Shown here piece by piece: positions 53,649-62,087 of a stretch of DNA of 64,000 bases. The stretch spans positions 62,001 through 126,000 of the forward strand of contig NZ_FNDY01000003.1 in NCBI RefSeq assembly GCF_900099895.1. Direction: 5' to 3'. This DNA is from Paenibacillus naphthalenovorans. GTDB taxonomy: Bacteria > Bacillota > Bacilli > Paenibacillales > NBRC-103111. The position numbers were made by a program, and so were the translations under genes. The notes under the pieces were generated by a model. The model made no database searches. It was not told the origin of the DNA and saw nothing but the letters and a program-made list of their open reading frames with translations. Every line of letters starts with the position of its first letter. Position 1 is the first letter of the stretch.

Positions 53649-53668
53649 TTGTTCTATTTTGAACAAGA
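53649..53668. promoter_or_regulatory. candidate enhancer for the aldehyde dehydrogenase promoter
   Basis: TTGTTC-N6-GAACAA forms an inverted repeat, and TTTTGAACAAGA (53657-53668) repeats the 12-mer seen at 48328. It lies about 90 bases upstream of the sigma-54 promoter. Confidence 0.55.
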
Positions 53669-53750
53669 TGAAACACCCGATCTGTTCCATTTCTATGCAA
53701 AGCGATATAAGCGCTTACAAAAAAAGCTGGCACAGCCGTTTATTTTCCAT

Positions 53751-53766
53751 TGGCACGACTTTTGCT
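53751..53766 (+). promoter_or_regulatory. sigma-54 promoter of the aldehyde dehydrogenase gene
   Basis: TGGCACGACTTTTGCT is a full match to TGGCACG-N4-TTGCW, 48 bases upstream of the start codon. Confidence 0.9.
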
Positions 53767-53813
53767 CTAGTTTTTATTGTCAAAAAATCAATGGATATAA
53801 GGAGGCTGTACAA

Positions 53814-55334
53814 ATGATTTATGCACAACCGGGGCAAGCCGGCTCCAAAGTTACTTTTAAAAAGCGCTACGACAATTATATCGGGGGAAAATGGGTTGCG
53901 CCTGTCAAAGGGGAATATTTTGAGAACATCACGCCGGTAACAGGCCAGACTTTTTGCGAAGTGGCCCGTTCGACAGCGGAAGATATCGAATTGGCCCTGG
54001 ATGCTGCCCATGCCGCCAAGGACGCCTGGGGACGCACATCGGCGGCCCAGCGCGCCTTGATTCTGCAAAAAATCGCCGACCGCATGGAAGCCAATCTGGA
54101 GCAGCTTGCCGTAGCCGAAACCTGGGATAACGGAAAGCCCGTCCGGGAAACGCTGGCTGCCGACCTTCCTTTGGCAATCGACCATTTCCGGTATTTTGCG
54201 GGCTGCATTCGCGCCCAGGAAGGAACGCTCGGAGAAGTGGACGGCGATACGGTTGCCTATCATTTCCATGAACCGTTAGGCGTCGTCGGACAAATCATCC
54301 CATGGAATTTCCCGCTGTTGATGGCTACATGGAAGATTGCGCCGGCGCTCGCTGCGGGCAACTGCATCGTGCTGAAGCCAGCGGAGCAAACGCCTGCTTC
54401 CATCCTGGTCCTGGCGGAGCTGATCGGCGATTTGCTGCCTCCAGGAGTATTGAATATCGTCAACGGCTTCGGGCTGGAAGCAGGCAAGCCTCTTGCTTCA
54501 AACAACCGCATCGCCAAGATCGCTTTTACAGGAGAAACGACGACAGGCCGCTTAATTATGCAATACGCATCACAAAACATTATTCCGGTTACGCTGGAAT
54601 TGGGCGGCAAGTCTCCCAATCTCTTTTTTGAAGACGTTTTCGCCAAAGACGACGCGTTCTTGAATAAGGCCATCGAAGGGTTTGTGCTGTTCGCTCTGAA
54701 CCAAGGCGAGATTTGCACCTGCCCGTCCCGCGCCCTGATTCAGGAATCGATTTACGAACCGTTCATCGAACGGGCATTAAAGCGCGTGGCTGCGATCAAG
54801 CAGGGTAATCCGCTCGATACCGAAACGATGATCGGAGCTCAGGCATCTTCGGAACAGGTGGAGAAAATTTTGTCCTATATCAGCATTGGCAAGCAGGAAG
54901 GTGCGGAATGTCTGATCGGCGGAAACAGAGCGTCGTTGAAAGGCGACCTGGAAGGCGGGTATTATATTGAGCCGACCGTGTTCAAAGGGCACAACAAAAT
55001 GCGGATTTTCCAAGAAGAGATTTTCGGGCCGGTCGTTTCCGTAACGACGTTCAAAGATCAGGAGGAAGCGTTATCCATCGCCAATGACACCCTGTACGGG
55101 TTGGGGGCAGGGGTATGGACCCGCGATATCAATACAGCTTACCGTTTCGGAAGAGGCATACAGGCCGGCCGCGTATGGACCAACTGCTACCACGCTTATC
55201 CGGCGCACGCGGCATTCGGGGGCTACAAGGTTTCCGGGATTGGCCGTGAAACGCACAAAATGATGCTTTCCCATTACCAGCAGACGAAAAACCTGCTTGT
55301 CAGCTACAGCCCTGACGCTTTAGGATTCTTCTAA
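53814..55334 (+). CDS. aldehyde dehydrogenase (ExaC/AcoD-like)
   Basis: 506 residues. Catalytic Glu region [15 protein letters not shown] and active-site Cys in [18 protein letters not shown]-binding [25 protein letters not shown] at 53814 has AAGGAGG upstream. Longer frames reaching back to 53643 would include the sigma-54 promoter and are rejected. It oxidises acetaldehyde or similar aldehydes to acids; the following DUF779 gene is its usual neighbour. Confidence 0.95.
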   Translation: MIYAQPGQAGSKVTFKKRYDNYIGGKWVAPVKGEYFENITPVTGQTFCEVARSTAEDIELALDAAHAAKDAWGRTSAAQRALILQKIADRMEANLEQLAVAETWDNGKPVRETLAADLPLAIDHFRYFAGCIRAQEGTLGEVDGDTVAYHFHEPLGVVGQIIPWNFPLLMATWKIAPALAAGNCIVLKPAEQTPASILVLAELIGDLLPPGVLNIVNGFGLEAGKPLASNNRIAKIAFTGETTTGRLIMQYASQNIIPVTLELGGKSPNLFFEDVFAKDDAFLNKAIEGFVLFALNQGEICTCPSRALIQESIYEPFIERALKRVAAIKQGNPLDTETMIGAQASSEQVEKILSYISIGKQEGAECLIGGNRASLKGDLEGGYYIEPTVFKGHNKMRIFQEEIFGPVVSVTTFKDQEEALSIANDTLYGLGAGVWTRDINTAYRFGRGIQAGRVWTNCYHAYPAHAAFGGYKVSGIGRETHKMMLSHYQQTKNLLVSYSPDALGFF

Positions 55335-55347
55335 GAAGGTCATCGTC

Positions 55348-55710
55348 ATGGAAGAAGTCCGAAAAGTTCTGGCCACTGACGCCGCTCTGGAACTGATCGA
55401 GTTTTTGAAAGCCAAATACGGTCCTGTCATGTTCCATCAATCGGGAGGGTGCTGCGATGGCAGCTCTCCGATGTGCTACCGCGAAGGCGAATTTCTGATC
55501 GGCGAATATGACGTGTTATTGGGGGAAATCGGCGGAGCCCGCTTTTATATGAGCCGGGCCCAATATGAATACTGGAAGTTTACGCAGTTAATCATTGATG
55601 TCGTTCCCGGCAGGGGAGGCATGTTCTCGCTGGAGGGACCGGAAGGACGCCGGTTCCTGACACGCTCCCGCGTTTTCACGGACGAAGAATTGAAGGCGCT
55701 TCAATTATAA
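55348..55710 (+). CDS. DUF779-family protein, aldehyde dehydrogenase partner
   Basis: 120 residues. FHQSGGCCDGSSPMCYREGEF and DVLLGEI and FYMSRAQYEYWKFTQLIIDVVPGRGGMFSLEGPEGRRF are typical of DUF779 proteins, which are often encoded right after NAD aldehyde dehydrogenases. Conserved cysteines could bind metal. It lies 13 bases after the dehydrogenase gene, with AAGAAGG upstream of the ATG. Exact role unknown. Confidence 0.88.
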   Translation: MEEVRKVLATDAALELIEFLKAKYGPVMFHQSGGCCDGSSPMCYREGEFLIGEYDVLLGEIGGARFYMSRAQYEYWKFTQLIIDVVPGRGGMFSLEGPEGRRFLTRSRVFTDEELKALQL

Positions 55711-55765
55711 GCAGGGGTAAATACAATACTATAGTCTAATGGCCATTTGAGGCAATGAATAGGGT

Positions 55766-55810
55766 ACGCAAGGGGCAGGGGGATTTTCCTCCTGCCCCTT
55801 GCGTCGCTAT
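55766..55810 (+). terminator. terminator of the aldehyde dehydrogenase operon
   Basis: ACGCAAGGGGCAGG pairs perfectly with CCTGCCCCTTGCGT, followed by CGCTATTTT. Confidence 0.8.
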
Positions 55811-55817
55811 TTTACAT

Positions 55818-55847
55818 GCATAGTACAAGTTAAGAAACGAATACATT
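55818..55847 (+). promoter_or_regulatory. candidate sigma-E promoter before the small ORF and recombinase
   Basis: GCATAGT (one base from GmATATT), a 15-base spacer and AATACATT (near CATACANT). Sigma-E is the early mother-cell factor, which would fit excision during sporulation. Confidence 0.4.
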
Positions 55848-55878
55848 ATGATGTCATGCGCGAAGGGAGAGATTCCAA

Positions 55879-56046
55879 ATGATCAACCGACAGGAGGCCA
55901 AAACATATCGCTTGAATATTTTTTATGGCGAATCGGATTTGAATCGGATCATTGATGATTTGGCCAAACAAACGGTCCGGAAAAACGCGGGGGATTTTGT
56001 CTGCCGGGGAGTAAAAAAAAGCCGGGCGTTTAGACGAGCTGTGTAG
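55879..56046 (+). CDS. small ORF beside the recombinase, candidate directionality factor
   Basis: 55-residue basic protein, MINRQEAKTYRLNIFYGES then LNRIIDDLAKQTVRKN, ending FRRAV. No family recognised. AAGGGAG lies eight bases before the ATG. It comes 84 bases before the recombinase start and after a possible sigma-E promoter. Serine integrases often need a small partner protein to excise; position and size fit such a role but the sequence does not prove it. Confidence 0.55.
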   Translation: MINRQEAKTYRLNIFYGESDLNRIIDDLAKQTVRKNAGDFVCRGVKKSRAFRRAV

Positions 56047-56130
56047 TGGATGACGGGAAGAGGAGTATCATTCACCGGCCTTTTCCGGTTCGCTCCGAGA
56101 AATCCGTTTGATATATTCTGGAGGTCCGTA

Positions 56131-57789
56131 ATGAGGGTTGCGAATGAGAAAGGAAATAAGACGGCCATTTACGTGAGGGTCAGTACGACGAAGGAAAGCC
56201 AAAAAGACAGTCCCGAGCATCAAGAAGCCGTTTGCCGGGAAAAAGCGCGTCAAATGGAATTGGAAGTTTTGGAACAATTCATCTATGAAGACAGGGATAC
56301 GGGTACGACTATTGTTCATCGCCCTGCCATACAACAACTGATCCTGGATGCGAAAAGAGGGGAATTTCGAAATGTCATTTTTGCCTCATTATCGCGTTTT
56401 TCAAGAGATTCCCTGGATTCCTTATCGCTTAAACGAATATTGGTCGATACGCTTGGGATCAGATTGATTTCACTGGATGAAGGATTCGATTCTCTTATCG
56501 ACTTGGACGAGTTAAAATTTCAGATCCTATCCGCAGTCAATCAGAAATTAAGCGAACAAATCAGCTTCAGCTCCCGTCGGGGAATAAGACAGTCCGCTCT
56601 GAAAGGAAATTTTATCGGAAGCGTGGCTCCTTATGGATATAAAAAAGTGATGATAGATAATAAGAAGACATTAATACCGGACGATCAGACCAAAGGAATT
56701 GTCCAATTAATATTTCAACTATACACCGCTCATAAAATGGGAGAGAAACAAATCGTTAAATATCTGAACGAAGAGAAGAAAATTGCTTCACCCAAAGGCG
56801 GTGTTTGGGGGCTTTCTTCCGTGCAGCGGATATTACAAAATGAAGCCTATACAGGAGTTAACGTATTCGGCAAGTATGAGTCCAAACTGATTTATAATAA
56901 TACGGAGGATCTCTCGGACAGAACAAAGAAACTGGTCAAACGGGATCAAGAAAAATGGGAACGGGCAATTCATCCTGTGACTCATGAAGCGATCATCGAT
57001 ACAGAGCTGTTCAAACTGGCTCAAGAGATCCGGCTGCAGCGCGGTGGCGGGAAACGTGGCGGAATACGAAACAATAAAAATTTGTTTGCAGGTATTATAC
57101 AATGCTCCCACTGCGGGGCGGCCATGGTCACCCTGCGGTCAAAAGGCCGGCAAACCCATCGCGAAGGCAAAGAATATCGATACTTGATTTGTTCCAAACG
57201 GAGGAGGCAAGGAGCTGCAGGATGCCATAATGATTATTGGCTTCCTTATCATCCGTTTAAAAAGGATTTGCTTGACATCATCTCCGATCATGTTGCGCAA
57301 AGCAGCTTGGCAGAAGATTTATTTGAAAAATATAAAGACTTATTGAACATCAATAATGACGATAGCGGTAAACAAATCCAATATGCTGAAAAGCAGCTTG
57401 AAAATCAACGCAAGCTATTATTTAAACTTCGAAAAGAAAAAATGCAGGGGACTTTGGACGAAAAGCAATATGAATTTGAGAAACAGCAATACGAAGCCGA
57501 TATCTTTGCATTGGAAAAAAGGCTGGAAGAACTCAGGAATAACCATGAAAAGAAAAACAACTTGAATGAGTTATATGAGGAAGTCATGGATTCATTGGAC
57601 GATTTGGTGACATTGAATTTCGATGACGAAGATGAATTTGAAGAACTCCGGTTGATTATTTTGAAATTAATTGAGCGGATTACCGTTGACCGCAAAGGAA
57701 ACATTTCTGTTAAGACAACATTCGGACCCCAATGGAAAGATCTTGCTGCTCAGGAGGATGAAGCTGCCGGTGGGAAGCACTCATACTAA
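56131..57789 (+). CDS. large serine recombinase of the gerE element
   Basis: 552 residues. Resolvase domain about 9-150 with the nucleophile Ser18 in AIYVRVSTTKES and the conserved FASLSRFSRD; recombinase domain about 165-320 (APYGYKKV, VQRILQNEAYTG); zinc ribbon about 325-375 (CSHCGAAM, CSKRRRQGAAGC); coiled coil about 410-490 typical of large serine integrases. The ATG at 56131 follows TGGAGG. It ends 11 bases before the attR arm. It is the obvious enzyme for excising the element from gerE. Confidence 0.95.
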   Translation: MRVANEKGNKTAIYVRVSTTKESQKDSPEHQEAVCREKARQMELEVLEQFIYEDRDTGTTIVHRPAIQQLILDAKRGEFRNVIFASLSRFSRDSLDSLSLKRILVDTLGIRLISLDEGFDSLIDLDELKFQILSAVNQKLSEQISFSSRRGIRQSALKGNFIGSVAPYGYKKVMIDNKKTLIPDDQTKGIVQLIFQLYTAHKMGEKQIVKYLNEEKKIASPKGGVWGLSSVQRILQNEAYTGVNVFGKYESKLIYNNTEDLSDRTKKLVKRDQEKWERAIHPVTHEAIIDTELFKLAQEIRLQRGGGKRGGIRNNKNLFAGIIQCSHCGAAMVTLRSKGRQTHREGKEYRYLICSKRRRQGAAGCHNDYWLPYHPFKKDLLDIISDHVAQSSLAEDLFEKYKDLLNINNDDSGKQIQYAEKQLENQRKLLFKLRKEKMQGTLDEKQYEFEKQQYEADIFALEKRLEELRNNHEKKNNLNELYEEVMDSLDDLVTLNFDDEDEFEELRLIILKLIERITVDRKGNISVKTTFGPQWKDLAAQEDEAAGGKHSY

Positions 57790-57799
57790 ATGATGCCAC

Positions 57800-57835
57800 T
57801 TTCAAACCACATCACGAATGTAATGCAAAAACTCA
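57800..57835. other. attR of the gerE-intervening element
   Basis: The element-side arm TTTCAAACCACATCAC (57800-57815) is followed by GAATGT. Core CGAATGT is at 57815-57821. Joined to the left end it gives the palindrome described under attL. Confidence 0.85.
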
Positions 57836-57897
57836 ACGTAAAGGGACGTTCGCAGGCGGTTGTCGAGCTGATCAAGCTTGGGGAGTTACAGATCTGA
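57816..57897 (+). CDS. gerE: gerE, 3' segment
   Basis: Encodes the C-terminal part of GerE: NVMQKLNVKGRSQAVVELIKLGELQI and the stop codon at 57895-57897. The matching B. subtilis end is QKLGVKGRSQAVVELLRMGELEL. On its own it has no start. Fused to 46222-46373 it completes a 228-base, 75-residue reading frame. Confidence 0.92.
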
Positions 57898-57917
57898 AAA
57901 ATTTCATTGACCCTAAC

Positions 57918-57972
57918 AAAGCCTTCTTTTTGCGGTTCCTCTGCATAGAGGATCGTGAGACGAGGGCTTTTT
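57918..57972 (+). terminator. structured terminator after gerE (repeat A)
   Basis: AAAGCCTTC pairs with GAGGGCTTT around an inner CCTCT/AGAGG hairpin, then TTTTT. The inner part, including ATCGT-AGACG, recurs at 59897. Confidence 0.6.
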
Positions 57973-58046
57973 GGTTTGGGGGAGAAAATTTGATATAAAT
58001 ACTTCAACATCTTACCCATTATGTGATATATTAGTACAGGACTAAA

Positions 58047-58105
58047 GTTCTAAAATATGCCAGCAGGAAAACCTGACGAAAGTAAGGAGGAACCAGATTT
58101 AGACT
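58047..58105 (+). ncRNA. possible structured leader before the chemoreceptor gene
   Basis: AGTTCTAAA and TTTAGACT close a structure (with one bulge) that encloses a CAGG-AAAA-CCTG hairpin and GACGAAAGTAAGGAGGAACC. Such a leader could be a regulatory RNA, but it does not match the c-di-GMP-I consensus or any class I could name. Low confidence. Confidence 0.3.
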
Positions 58106-58195
58106 ATTTTTGAGAACCCTTTATATAGATATGTATAGTAAGAAATGCCTATTAAGCATGAGATAATAAAACAAATGTATCATGAGGTGTACTGA

Positions 58196-59881
58196 ATGAA
58201 GCTTACGATTGGCAAAAAAATGTTGGGTGGATTTCTTAGTGTTTCTTTACTTCTTGGAATCATTAGTTTTATATCGTATTACAACATCAAGAAGGTAGAC
58301 GAATCCTATTCCGATTTGGTTGAGCGCCGGGTCATCATTTTATCCAATGCCAAGGATATGCAAATCAGTGCTTCGCGGCAAATTTCCGGTATGCGAGGGG
58401 TGTTGATGCAAGAAGAAGGTTCATCGGAGATAGTAGCAACCGCTATTAATGATCTGAGCGAGAAGATCAATGCTACCATCCAAATAGTTCAACGTGAAGA
58501 ACTCAAGGCTAAATTACAAAAGCTGCAAATATTGAATGCCGATTTCAAATCGCAATCCGATGCGATAATCGCTTCGGTGAGAAGCAATCCCGAACAAGCT
58601 GTACGTCAATCAAACCAAGTTTTATTTCCATTAGCTAGAGAAATAAGGGACATGTCAGACCAAATCGCCAATGAACAAGCAAAATTGATGGAAGAAGCAA
58701 GTGCGGCTAACCGTCAGTTAGTAGACTCGGTTGTGACTACCGTTCTTTTTCTGAGTGTTTTTGCTTGTATTTTGGCCGTATTGATAGGGGTATATATTAC
58801 TCGAATCATCAAAAAACCTATTTTAACTATAGCCGCCAGTGCAAAGGAAATTTCATCAGGGATTCTTACCGGGGACGATATTAAGGTGAAAAACCGCGAT
58901 GAAATTGCGGATCTGGCAAACTCCTTCAATCAAATGAAGATGAACCTCCGGCATTTGATTGGTCAGGTAAGTAATAATGCCAAGCAGGTTAGTGCCACTT
59001 CACACGATTTATTTGAAAGTGCTGAACAGACCAGCAAAGCTACGGAGCAAATATCGATTGCCATTCAAGAGGTGGCATTGGGCTCTGAAAAACAGGTTCA
59101 CAGCGCCGCGGAAGCGAATCAGGCGGCCGCTGAAATTTTAAGAGGAATGAATCAGGCGGCCTTGTCCATTCAATCTGTTGCTGATCTGACTACAACAGCT
59201 AACGAAAAAGCAACCGCTGGAAATAAAGTGGTGACGCAGGCTATGGAACAAATGAATGTTATGCAGCGCTCAGTGGGACACACCGCAGAGGTGATGAATG
59301 CGCTTGGCGAAAAGTCAAAAGAAATCGGTCATATTGTTCAGTTGATTACCGAAATATCCAATCAAACCAACCTGTTAGCTCTTAATGCTGCGATAGAAGC
59401 TGCGCGGGCCGGGGAACATGGAAGAGGTTTTGCTGTAGTTGCCGATGAAGTACGAAAATTAGCAGAACAATCCGGAGACGCGGCGGGCCAAATTCGTCAA
59501 CTGATCGGCGAGGTTCAAGCGGAAGCGGACAAGGCTGTTCAATCGATGGACGAAGGGGCTACTGTTATACTTGAGGGTATTCAAATGGTTCATCAAAGCG
59601 GTGAAGCTTTCAGAGACATCGTCAAGGCGATCGAACAAGTTGCTGCCGAATCTCAAGAGGTATCTGCTATCATAGAACAAGTGAATTCAAGCTCACAAAG
59701 TATGGCGGAAATGATGGAAGGCGTGGCACATATCGCTGAACAATCGGCAGGAAATACACAGAACGTGGCTGCTTCAGCAGAAGAACAAAATGCCTCCATG
59801 GAAGAAATATCAGCCTCTGCGGAATCCTTAAGCAAGATGGCTCAAGATCTGCAGGAAATGATAAGTAAATTCAAAGTGTAA
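58196..59881 (+). CDS. methyl-accepting chemotaxis protein
   Basis: 561 residues. Two membrane helices (about 8-28 and 182-202) bracket an extracytoplasmic four-helix-bundle-like sensor; a HAMP domain (about 203-255) follows, then a signalling domain with the hairpin tip [41 protein letters not shown]. It reports an external ligand to CheA. AGGTG precedes the ATG. It lies just beyond gerE and between two copies of a structured terminator repeat. Confidence 0.95.
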   Translation: MKLTIGKKMLGGFLSVSLLLGIISFISYYNIKKVDESYSDLVERRVIILSNAKDMQISASRQISGMRGVLMQEEGSSEIVATAINDLSEKINATIQIVQREELKAKLQKLQILNADFKSQSDAIIASVRSNPEQAVRQSNQVLFPLAREIRDMSDQIANEQAKLMEEASAANRQLVDSVVTTVLFLSVFACILAVLIGVYITRIIKKPILTIAASAKEISSGILTGDDIKVKNRDEIADLANSFNQMKMNLRHLIGQVSNNAKQVSATSHDLFESAEQTSKATEQISIAIQEVALGSEKQVHSAAEANQAAAEILRGMNQAALSIQSVADLTTTANEKATAGNKVVTQAMEQMNVMQRSVGHTAEVMNALGEKSKEIGHIVQLITEISNQTNLLALNAAIEAARAGEHGRGFAVVADEVRKLAEQSGDAAGQIRQLIGEVQAEADKAVQSMDEGATVILEGIQMVHQSGEAFRDIVKAIEQVAAESQEVSAIIEQVNSSSQSMAEMMEGVAHIAEQSAGNTQNVAASAEEQNASMEEISASAESLSKMAQDLQEMISKFKV

Positions 59882-59896
59882 TATCTATGATTCCTC

Positions 59897-59958
59897 AAAA
59901 GCTTTCTTTTTACGCTGCCTCTAAGTGGAGGGATCGTAAGACGGGGGCTTTTTTTTTG
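59897..59958 (+). terminator. structured terminator after the chemoreceptor gene (repeat B)
   Basis: AAAAGCTTTC pairs with GGGGGCTTTT around CCTCT/GGAGG, followed by a run of about nine Ts. It is a diverged copy of the structure at 57918. Confidence 0.75.
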
Positions 59959-60054
59959 TTAATCGTTGCCTTAAAAAGTCATTTCCCATGCATATTGCAA
60001 ACCGAAAATCAACATATTATTGGTAAATGAATGGTCTTGGGAAGGAAGTTTGTT

Positions 60055-60822
60055 ATGAAATTTTGGACTGGATGTATAGCGGTGATGCTGATTCTTGGTT
60101 CCGTCTTGGTTGCTGAAGCGCAAGAAATTGCAATTCCGACCAAACAGGCTGCTATTGTTATTGACGATTTTGGTAACAACATGTTCGGAACCAAAGAGAT
60201 GATGAACCTGCCTTTTCCGATTACCGTTGCGGTTATGCCATTTTTGCCAACGACCAAAAGGGATGCGGAATGGGCGCACCAAGCCGGTCATGAAGTGATA
60301 GTCCATATGCCGATGGAGCCCAAGTCAGGGAACAAAGACAAATGGCTTGGACCCGGGGCGATTACGACCGACCTCGCCGAAGAGGAAATCAGGCGGCGTA
60401 TTAACGCCGCGATTGATGATGTTCCCCATGCTGTCGGCATCAATAATCACATGGGTTCAAAAGTGACGGCCGATGCTCGCATCATTCGCATCATACTGGA
60501 AGAATGCCAAAAAAGAGGGATGTATTTTCTGGACAGCCATACGAATTACCGGAGCATTGTTTCCAAAACGGCGTCAAAAGTCGGAGTCCCTTGTATTGAA
60601 AACCATATTTTCCTGGATGATATCAACACGAGGGAGCATATTTACAAGCAAATTACATTGCTTCAGGAGCATTTGAAGGACCATGACCAATGCGTAGCGA
60701 TAGGGCATGTTGGAACCCGAAAGAAAACGGCAGCGGTTTTGGGAGATGTCATCCCTAAATTAAAGAAGGAAATTCAATTTTTGCCTGTATCCGCACTGGT
60801 CAAAAAACAGCCGCCCTTATAA
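60055..60822 (+). CDS. divergent polysaccharide deacetylase (YibQ-like)
   Basis: 255 residues with a signal peptide (CIAVMLILGSVLVAEAQ). The domain shows AAIVIDDFGNN (metal Asp pair), HMPMEPKS, GINNHMGSKVTAD and FLDSHTNYRS, the pattern of the divergent polysaccharide deacetylase group (DUF610). Probable exported role on wall polysaccharide. ATG at 60055 follows GGGAAGGAAG; TTG- or ATG-led longer forms to 60031 lack a site. Confidence 0.88.
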   Translation: MKFWTGCIAVMLILGSVLVAEAQEIAIPTKQAAIVIDDFGNNMFGTKEMMNLPFPITVAVMPFLPTTKRDAEWAHQAGHEVIVHMPMEPKSGNKDKWLGPGAITTDLAEEEIRRRINAAIDDVPHAVGINNHMGSKVTADARIIRIILEECQKRGMYFLDSHTNYRSIVSKTASKVGVPCIENHIFLDDINTREHIYKQITLLQEHLKDHDQCVAIGHVGTRKKTAAVLGDVIPKLKKEIQFLPVSALVKKQPPL

Positions 60823-60855
60823 GCAGCAAGCCGAGGGTCATCCGCTTGTTGTCTG

Positions 60856-61485
60856 CTAGTGGATCAAACGGCGGGCACCCCAATAATGCGCATCATAATA
60901 AGGCGTACCGAAAAGGGGAGTGATTTTGACTTCTTTGGTCCCTCCGTAGGTGCTTGCATGGAGTATTTTATTGTTCCCAAGATAGATGGCCACGTGAGAA
61001 ACTCCGCTGGTATAGGTTCCGTACAGAAATACCAGATCGCCTTTGCGAAGATCGGATTTATTTACAGGCGTCCCCATTTGGCTGATCAATGCTGCAGAAT
61101 GAGGAAGGTTGAATCCGTTTTGATTAAAGGCATATTGGACAAATCCCGAGCAGTCAAAAGCAACATACGGCGTATCTCCGCCAAATACATACGGTGTTCC
61201 AAGCTGTTTCAACCCCGTTGCAATGACGGCATCGGCTTTGGCTTCCCAGCTCTGTTTTTGAGCGGTGGAGCGGGGAAGATGGATCACCACGCCTGCATAA
61301 ATGTTTTGCGGGTCCAGGTTAGGGTTGGCCGCTACCAGATCGGACAGTTTAATATTCAGCTTTTGCGAAACGGTCCAGAGCGTATCAGAGTCCGTGGCTA
61401 TGTATTGATTGGGAGCGGTTGCAGCAGCGACTCCGCTAAATAAAAAGGTTCCGGCCAATACGGATGAAACGATCATTTTTTTCAT
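60856..61485 (-). CDS. LysM-NlpC/P60 cell-wall endopeptidase
   Basis: 209 residues. Signal peptide (about 1-24), one LysM-like domain (about 28-71, DTLWTVSQKLNIKLSDLVAANPNLDPQNIYAGVVIHLP), and an NlpC/P60 domain with Cys112 (DCSGFVQYAF), His164 (SHVAIYLG) and His176 (HAS). It cuts peptide cross-links in peptidoglycan. The ATG at 61485 follows AGGAGG. It is convergent with the deacetylase gene; no strong terminator between them was seen. Confidence 0.94.
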   Translation of the reverse strand: MKKMIVSSVLAGTFLFSGVAAATAPNQYIATDSDTLWTVSQKLNIKLSDLVAANPNLDPQNIYAGVVIHLPRSTAQKQSWEAKADAVIATGLKQLGTPYVFGGDTPYVAFDCSGFVQYAFNQNGFNLPHSAALISQMGTPVNKSDLRKGDLVFLYGTYTSGVSHVAIYLGNNKILHASTYGGTKEVKITPLFGTPYYDAHYWGARRLIH

Positions 61486-61675
61486 TTGTTACCTCCTGTA
61501 TGTTATTCTAGTTGCACTAACCATTCTATCAAGGATGAAGAAATAGAATAAAGGGGTAAATTCTGGAATCGGAAAAAGGAAACAAATGAGCGTTTTCACA
61601 CGGTTTGGATGAGATAATGGATTTCATTAGCAAAATTCTATATAATGAATGGATAAGGGTTAAGGAGGGATAACC

Positions 61676-62014
61676 ATGCGTATCAAGAATAAAGGCATAC
61701 GGTTGTTTTTTTTGCTGTTCATTCTGCTTGCGCTGGCAGTGGCTTCGGTCAGTCCCTTCATTACTATCGATCCTATATCCAGAGGGTTGTCGTCATCCTT
61801 GGGACATTCAACGTATTCCTCAGGTACGATGGTTTTCCAGCAGGTCATGATGACATACCTGATCGCAGCTTTTTCTCTGGCTTGCTGTCGGGACCTGCTG
61901 AAATTCTTGTTGTTCCGAATGCCGATCAATCGTTTTGATTGTACGGTTCCTAAGCGGATGAGGAAGGTTCTGCTGTACCCGATCAAGTTTACTTCACATT
62001 TTGTGGCGTTTTGA
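61676..62014 (+). CDS. small membrane protein of unknown function
   Basis: 112 residues. One N-terminal hydrophobic helix (FFLLFILLALAVASVSPF), a loop, and a second, longer segment (FQQVMMTYLIAAFSLACC) before a basic tail. No family recognised. AAGGAGGG lies eight bases before the ATG at 61676, and a TATAAT -10 is at 61641-61646. It ends 73 bases before khtT, so it could be co-transcribed, but a link to KhtTU is not shown by the sequence. Confidence 0.6.
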   Translation: MRIKNKGIRLFFLLFILLALAVASVSPFITIDPISRGLSSSLGHSTYSSGTMVFQQVMMTYLIAAFSLACCRDLLKFLLFRMPINRFDCTVPKRMRKVLLYPIKFTSHFVAF

Positions 62015-62087
62015 AGCCTGCATGTTTGATCGATACATTACAATAACCGATTCGGATACAAAGTGAGCTTTCAGGAGGTCATTGATT

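Larger units (their letters stand above)
46374..57821. mobile_element. 11,448-bp gerE-intervening element
   Basis: The sequence between the two CGAATGT cores splits gerE. It carries a large serine recombinase immediately inside the right end. Deleting 46374-57821 leaves gerE in frame (HISNVMQKLNVKG). The cargo is two alcohol dehydrogenases, an aldehyde dehydrogenase with DUF779 partner, two sigma-54 activators, a sensor kinase and a small ORF, with no phage structural genes. A non-phage gerE-intervening element is known in Bacillus cereus; sporulation-specific excision here is inferred. Confidence 0.9.
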
